NCBI GenBank assembly: GCA_006503475.1
Contig: RSEH01000145.1
Location: forward strand, 1-64,000
Direction of reading: 5' to 3'
Source: Stentor roeselii
Taxonomy: Eukaryota; Ciliophora; Heterotrichea; Heterotrichida; Stentoridae
DNA: 64,000 bases
Shown here in pieces: positions 63,266 to 64,000 of this stretch. The position numbers and the translations under genes are program-made. The notes under the pieces are model-generated. The model had not been told where the DNA came from, searched no databases, and saw only the letters and a list, made by a program, of their open reading frames with translations. Positions within the stretch are counted from its first letter, which is position 1, and each line of letters opens with the position of its first letter.

Positions 63266-64000
63266 ATGGATTTAGATAAGTGCAGTGTTAGTTTTCTCAG
63301 GCTTTGTGAGTTCTTGGAAAAACTTTCTGCGTTGAAAGGGAAGAAAAAAGCTGAGAATTTGAAGAAGTTCTTTGAAAATTCGAGTGTGACTAATTTTTTT
63401 CCTATTGTTCGCTTGATGATTCCGCTTTATGATATTGAAAGAGGCCAGTACGGGCTGAAAGAAACGACTTTAGGAAAGCTTTACGCTGAGATTTTAAATC
63501 TTCCAGTGAGGGAAAAAGAAGCTTTGATTCACTTTAAAAACCCGAAAAAACAGTTCCAAGGCTGCCCTGCAGGAGGTTTCGTTGAAGTCCTGGAATTCAT
63601 CCTTTCCAAGCGAATCGGTGATTCCAAGTCGATCTCCATCGAAGAAGTTAACACCCAGCTCGACAAGTTATCCAACGCGATAGAAAAAACAGAAAAAAAG
63701 CAGGTGTTAAGAACTTTACTCTGTTCAATGAACGCCTTAGAACAGAAGTGGCTTGTAAAGGTCATCTTAAAAGACATGAAAATCGGCGCACATGAGAAAA
63801 TTCTCGGAACTTTTCATCCAAAAGCTTTAGAAATTTACTTCCACACCAACAACCTTCGGCAAGTCTTCCTGAAAATAAAAGACGGCAGCATTGATAGAAT
63901 TGGTCAGCTTTACTCTCTTGGACAACCCATTCGACCGATGCTGGCAGGTCGGAAGTCCTACCAAGAGCTGAAAAAACTCCTTCACTCTGTCGAGCTGACA
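63266..64000 (+). CDS. LIG4: DNA ligase IV, N-terminal part, 3' end beyond window
   Basis: ATG at 63266 (ataaATGG) opens 245 codons to the right edge without a stop. The visible part is the N-terminal DNA-binding domain of the ligase IV family: RLCEFLEKL, RLMIPLYDIERGQYGLKETT, LGKLYAEIL, SALEQ-like MNALEQKWLVKVILKDMKIG and IRPMLAGRKS just before the adenylation domain. The catalytic KxDG is not reached. Ligase IV joins DNA ends in non-homologous end joining with XRCC4; in Paramecium it is required to close gaps after DNA elimination. In this organism a similar genome-rearrangement role is inferred. Confidence 0.92.
   Translation, partial: MDLDKCSVSFLRLCEFLEKLSALKGKKKAENLKKFFENSSVTNFFPIVRLMIPLYDIERGQYGLKETTLGKLYAEILNLPVREKEALIHFKNPKKQFQGCPAGGFVEVLEFILSKRIGDSKSISIEEVNTQLDKLSNAIEKTEKKQVLRTLLCSMNALEQKWLVKVILKDMKIGAHEKILGTFHPKALEIYFHTNNLRQVFLKIKDGSIDRIGQLYSLGQPIRPMLAGRKSYQELKKLLHSVELT

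Noticed and set aside
1-64000. Reassigned stop codons (TGA as Trp or TAA/TAG as Gln)
   Set aside because: Conserved domains contain no internal TAA, TAG or TGA except inside introns, and all three end genes.
1-64000. Transposons, virus-like elements, CRISPR arrays, tRNA or rRNA genes
   Set aside because: I found no transposase, polymerase or capsid-like frame, no regularly spaced repeat array with spacers, and no tRNA arm pattern. A weak tRNA could escape reading by eye.

Overview
The window looks like macronuclear DNA from a heterotrich ciliate, most likely Stentor or a close relative. It is AT-rich and gene-dense, with genes on both strands and often only 0-30 bp apart. It uses the standard genetic code: TAA, TAG and TGA all end genes and Trp is always TGG. 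It is split by tiny introns. I found 14 introns by restoring interrupted domains; 13 are 15 nt and one is 16 nt. All begin GTA, all end TAG or CAG, and all have an A exactly six bases from the 3' end. Heterotrichs are known for 15-16 nt introns, and the standard code favours Stentor over Blepharisma, where TGA is read as Trp. I see no CRISPR, operon, transposon, virus-like element or tRNA.

Layout. 1-835: 5' part of a WD40-type gene running off the left edge. 1791-10829: a membrane-anchored FG nucleoporin, a coiled-coil protein, several small unknown genes, an EF-hand protein and an RNF170-like membrane E3. 10839-17697: OSCP1, a CCDC6-like coiled-coil gene (four exons), a small ubiquitin protease, an importin-beta-type transporter and a single-pass membrane protein. 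17719-24788: a DYRK kinase, a UBA-PARP-UBE2Q-type fusion, LC8 dynein light chain with a decayed second copy beside it, and an unknown protein. 24789-32394: two unknown, mostly helical proteins, a CDPK and a PX sorting nexin. 32831-40851: a CK1-like kinase, two charged unknown proteins, a VHS-plus-alpha-adaptin-ear protein, a PH-cysteine hydrolase fusion, a 41-residue membrane protein and a PLAC8-OSBP fusion. 40931-49278: a second importin, RCHY1, a START protein, an ankyrin-TKL kinase, a SAM protein and a coiled-coil protein. 49583-56726: ER GRP170, a membrane phosphodiesterase and a cyclic-nucleotide-type K+ channel. 57065-64000: THOC2, an LRR protein, an otubain-like protein, an Unkempt-like CCCH-RING protein and the 5' part of DNA ligase IV.

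The genes are ordinary eukaryotic housekeeping and signalling genes without a common pathway. Themes do recur: nuclear pore, import and mRNA export (POM121-like, two importins, THOC2); ubiquitin (RNF170, USP, PARP-UBC, RCHY1, otubain-like, Unkempt-like); lipid and vesicle traffic (SNX, VHS-ear, ORP, START); and a neighbouring phosphodiesterase and cyclic-nucleotide channel. The most interesting items are the multi-domain fusions, the invariant intron grammar, and the nearly G-free leaders in front of many genes.
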